Source: JAUIAI01 sp049680625
GTDB taxonomy: Bacteria; Pseudomonadota; Gammaproteobacteria; Burkholderiales; Burkholderiaceae_E
Length of the DNA stretch: 15,265 nt
Direction: 5' to 3'
NCBI GenBank assembly: GCA_049680625.1
Contig: JBAUID010000248.1
Coordinates: 1 to 15,265, forward strand
Part shown: one piece after another, positions 14,420-15,265 of the stretch
Layout of the letters: each line of letters opens with the position of its first letter
How positions within the stretch are numbered: the first letter of the stretch is position 1
Notes under the pieces: generated by a model
Told to the model about the DNA's origin: nothing
The model's database searches: none
The model's input: the letters and a program-made list of their open reading frames with translations, nothing else
Made by a program: the position numbers and the translations under genes

Positions 14420-14670
14420 TCACGGCGCCAGCCGGCGCGCGAATCTGGCTGGCCGCAGGGGTGACCGATATGCGCAAAGGAATCAATGGGCTGGCAGCAT
14501 TGGTACAAGTGTCGCTGGGCAAGCAGTCATTATCGGGCGATCTGTTCGTCTTCCGAGGCCGGCGCGGAGACCAGATCAAGGTGTTGTGGTTCAGTGGTGA
14601 TGGAATGAACCTGTACATCAACCAACTGTCTTCATACTGCACCTGTTCTTTATGGACATTAAGGTTTTGA
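14416..14670 (+). pseudogene. tnpB: IS66-family TnpB, truncated
   Basis: The first 70 or so residues match IS66 TnpB very well (WLAAGVTDMRKGINGLAALV, LFVFRGRRGDQIKVLWFSGD). The usual protein is about 115 aa. After NLYINQ (near base 14625) the sequence SSYCTCSLWTLRF is foreign and ends at TGA 14670. The expected region with RFVWP-like residues is missing. The frame's end overlaps the stop of the recombinase gene on the other strand by 12 bases, which shows the join with another element. Confidence 0.85.
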
Positions 14671-15265
14671 TTCACCGACCGTCTTGGCGGCTGGTGGGCG
14701 GTCAGTGAGTCGATCCCAGCGACTGCGGTGTTTGGCGGGCAAACTGCTCTGGGTCAAGTCATACAGGAATTCGCGAGCGTTCAAGGCGTGACGAATGACC
14801 AGGCCGTGTTTTGCCCACCTGATCAGTGTCTGCGTGTGGATATCGAGCCGAGCGGCGGCCTCTTTTTTCGTTAACATTCCGCGCTCACGTAGTCGATCCA
14901 AACGAGAGCGTAGCCCATAGCGGTGAACGATGTAGCTGACGCGTTCGCCAGTGAAGCGGCACGCGCTTCGCCCTGCGCGCAAGGAGCCGCCTGGACGAAG
15001 ATTCTGCTCGTTCAATTGTTGGGCGATTTGTGCGTGGGTGTACTCGTTCAATAGTGAGTCGACGATCTCAATGACCGTCGATTGCGTCTTGACGCCGGAG
15101 GGTCTGGGGTTGAGCGTGGCCATACTCTTGGTCATGCCACCTTTGAAGCGCACGTGAATGTGGGTGATGCCTTGCGCGGGCACTTTGACTAAAGTGGCGT
15201 CCTCGACCATGAGTTCAAGCAGGCGTTTTCGCTCTCGATTGGGCGTATCGGGATCGGCCCACAGT
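14659..15265 (-). CDS. C-terminal part of a large serine-recombinase-like protein (start outside window)
   Basis: The minus-strand frame is open to the window edge, giving 201 visible residues; the ATG at 15210 is internal because coding sequence continues upstream (LWADPDTPNRERKRLLEL). Segments such as RERKRLLELMVEDATLVKV, ITHIHVRFKGG and IVDSLLNEYTHAQIAQQLNE are typical of the C-terminal half of large recombinase family proteins. They are followed by a segment like RYGLRSRLDRLRERGML and a MerR-like helix-turn-helix (KKEAAARLDIHTQTLIRWAKHGL). The catalytic serine domain would be upstream and is not seen, so activity cannot be judged. The gene converges on and overlaps the broken tnpB. It likely belongs to a second mobile element. 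Confidence 0.75.
   Translation of the reverse strand, partial: LWADPDTPNRERKRLLELMVEDATLVKVPAQGITHIHVRFKGGMTKSMATLNPRPSGVKTQSTVIEIVDSLLNEYTHAQIAQQLNEQNLRPGGSLRAGRSACRFTGERVSYIVHRYGLRSRLDRLRERGMLTKKEAAARLDIHTQTLIRWAKHGLVIRHALNAREFLYDLTQSSLPAKHRSRWDRLTDRPPAAKTVGESKP

Larger units (their letters stand above)
13979..14628 (+). mobile_element. Left part of an IS66-family element, right part missing
   Basis: The element begins with GTAAGCGTCC at 13979, the typical start of IS66-family ends, exactly where the oxidase homology stops. It carries tnpA and a tnpB that loses homology at about 14625-14630. The large tnpC transposase is absent. Beyond that point lies unrelated sequence ending a recombinase gene on the opposite strand, so a second element probably inserted here or replaced the rest. 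The right end and any target duplication of GCATGATG (13971-13978) cannot be seen. Confidence 0.8.

Noticed and set aside
1..15265. CRISPR arrays, tRNA or rRNA genes, toxin-antitoxin or phage-defence genes
   Set aside because: I found no regularly spaced repeats, no tRNA-like cloverleaf and no defence-type domains when reading both strands.

Overview
The window looks like a heavy-metal resistance island of a proteobacterium, most likely from the beta/gamma branch. The reasons are a czcI-type leader gene ahead of czcC-B-A, strong purine-rich ribosome binding sites, a fairly GC-rich sequence, and ISKra4- and IS66-type insertion sequences. The species cannot be named from the sequence alone.

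Region by region: (1) 1-2640 is a copper module. It holds the 3' 2.2 kb of a Cu+-exporting P1B-ATPase gene (copA, 5' end outside the window), a 52-aa ORF of unknown function with a very strong ribosome binding site, and the first 57 codons of cueR. (2) 2640-4170 is a complete-looking ISKra4-family element, transposase on the minus strand, with about 20/23 matching terminal inverted repeats. It cuts cueR directly after the winged-HTH domain. (3) 4259-11437 is a tripartite RND metal-efflux cluster, all on the plus strand: czcI, czcC, a His-tagged membrane-anchored periplasmic protein, czcB, czcA and a small His-rich periplasmic protein. Neighbouring frames overlap or nearly touch from the anchored protein through czcA. 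(4) 11438-13978 holds a MerR-family remnant lacking its DNA-binding head, a small six-Cys exported protein, a DUF411 (CGCC) periplasmic metal-binding protein, and a Tat-exported multicopper oxidase that is cut off. (5) 13979-15265 is mobile DNA. The left end of an IS66-type element interrupts the oxidase gene at a codon boundary, and its tnpB is in turn broken next to the 3' end of a large serine-recombinase-like gene on the minus strand that runs off the window.

Taken together, CopA would export cytoplasmic Cu+, the Czc-type pump would move metal from periplasm or cytoplasm to the outside, and the small exported His/Cys-rich proteins, DUF411 and the oxidase would bind or oxidise periplasmic metal. 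Both MerR-type sensors are broken and the oxidase has lost its third cupredoxin domain, so the local copper-sensing and oxidation branch is probably decayed while the pumps look intact. The RND pump lacks the first of the three acidic residues known in classical CzcA (Ala where D402 should be) and also lacks the CusA methionine triad, so its metal should not be assumed. The most interesting non-coding signal is a 13-bp perfect inverted repeat between czcI and czcC. Its first arm overlaps the czcI stop codon and its second arm is followed by a T8 run, a layout suggestive of translation-coupled attenuation.
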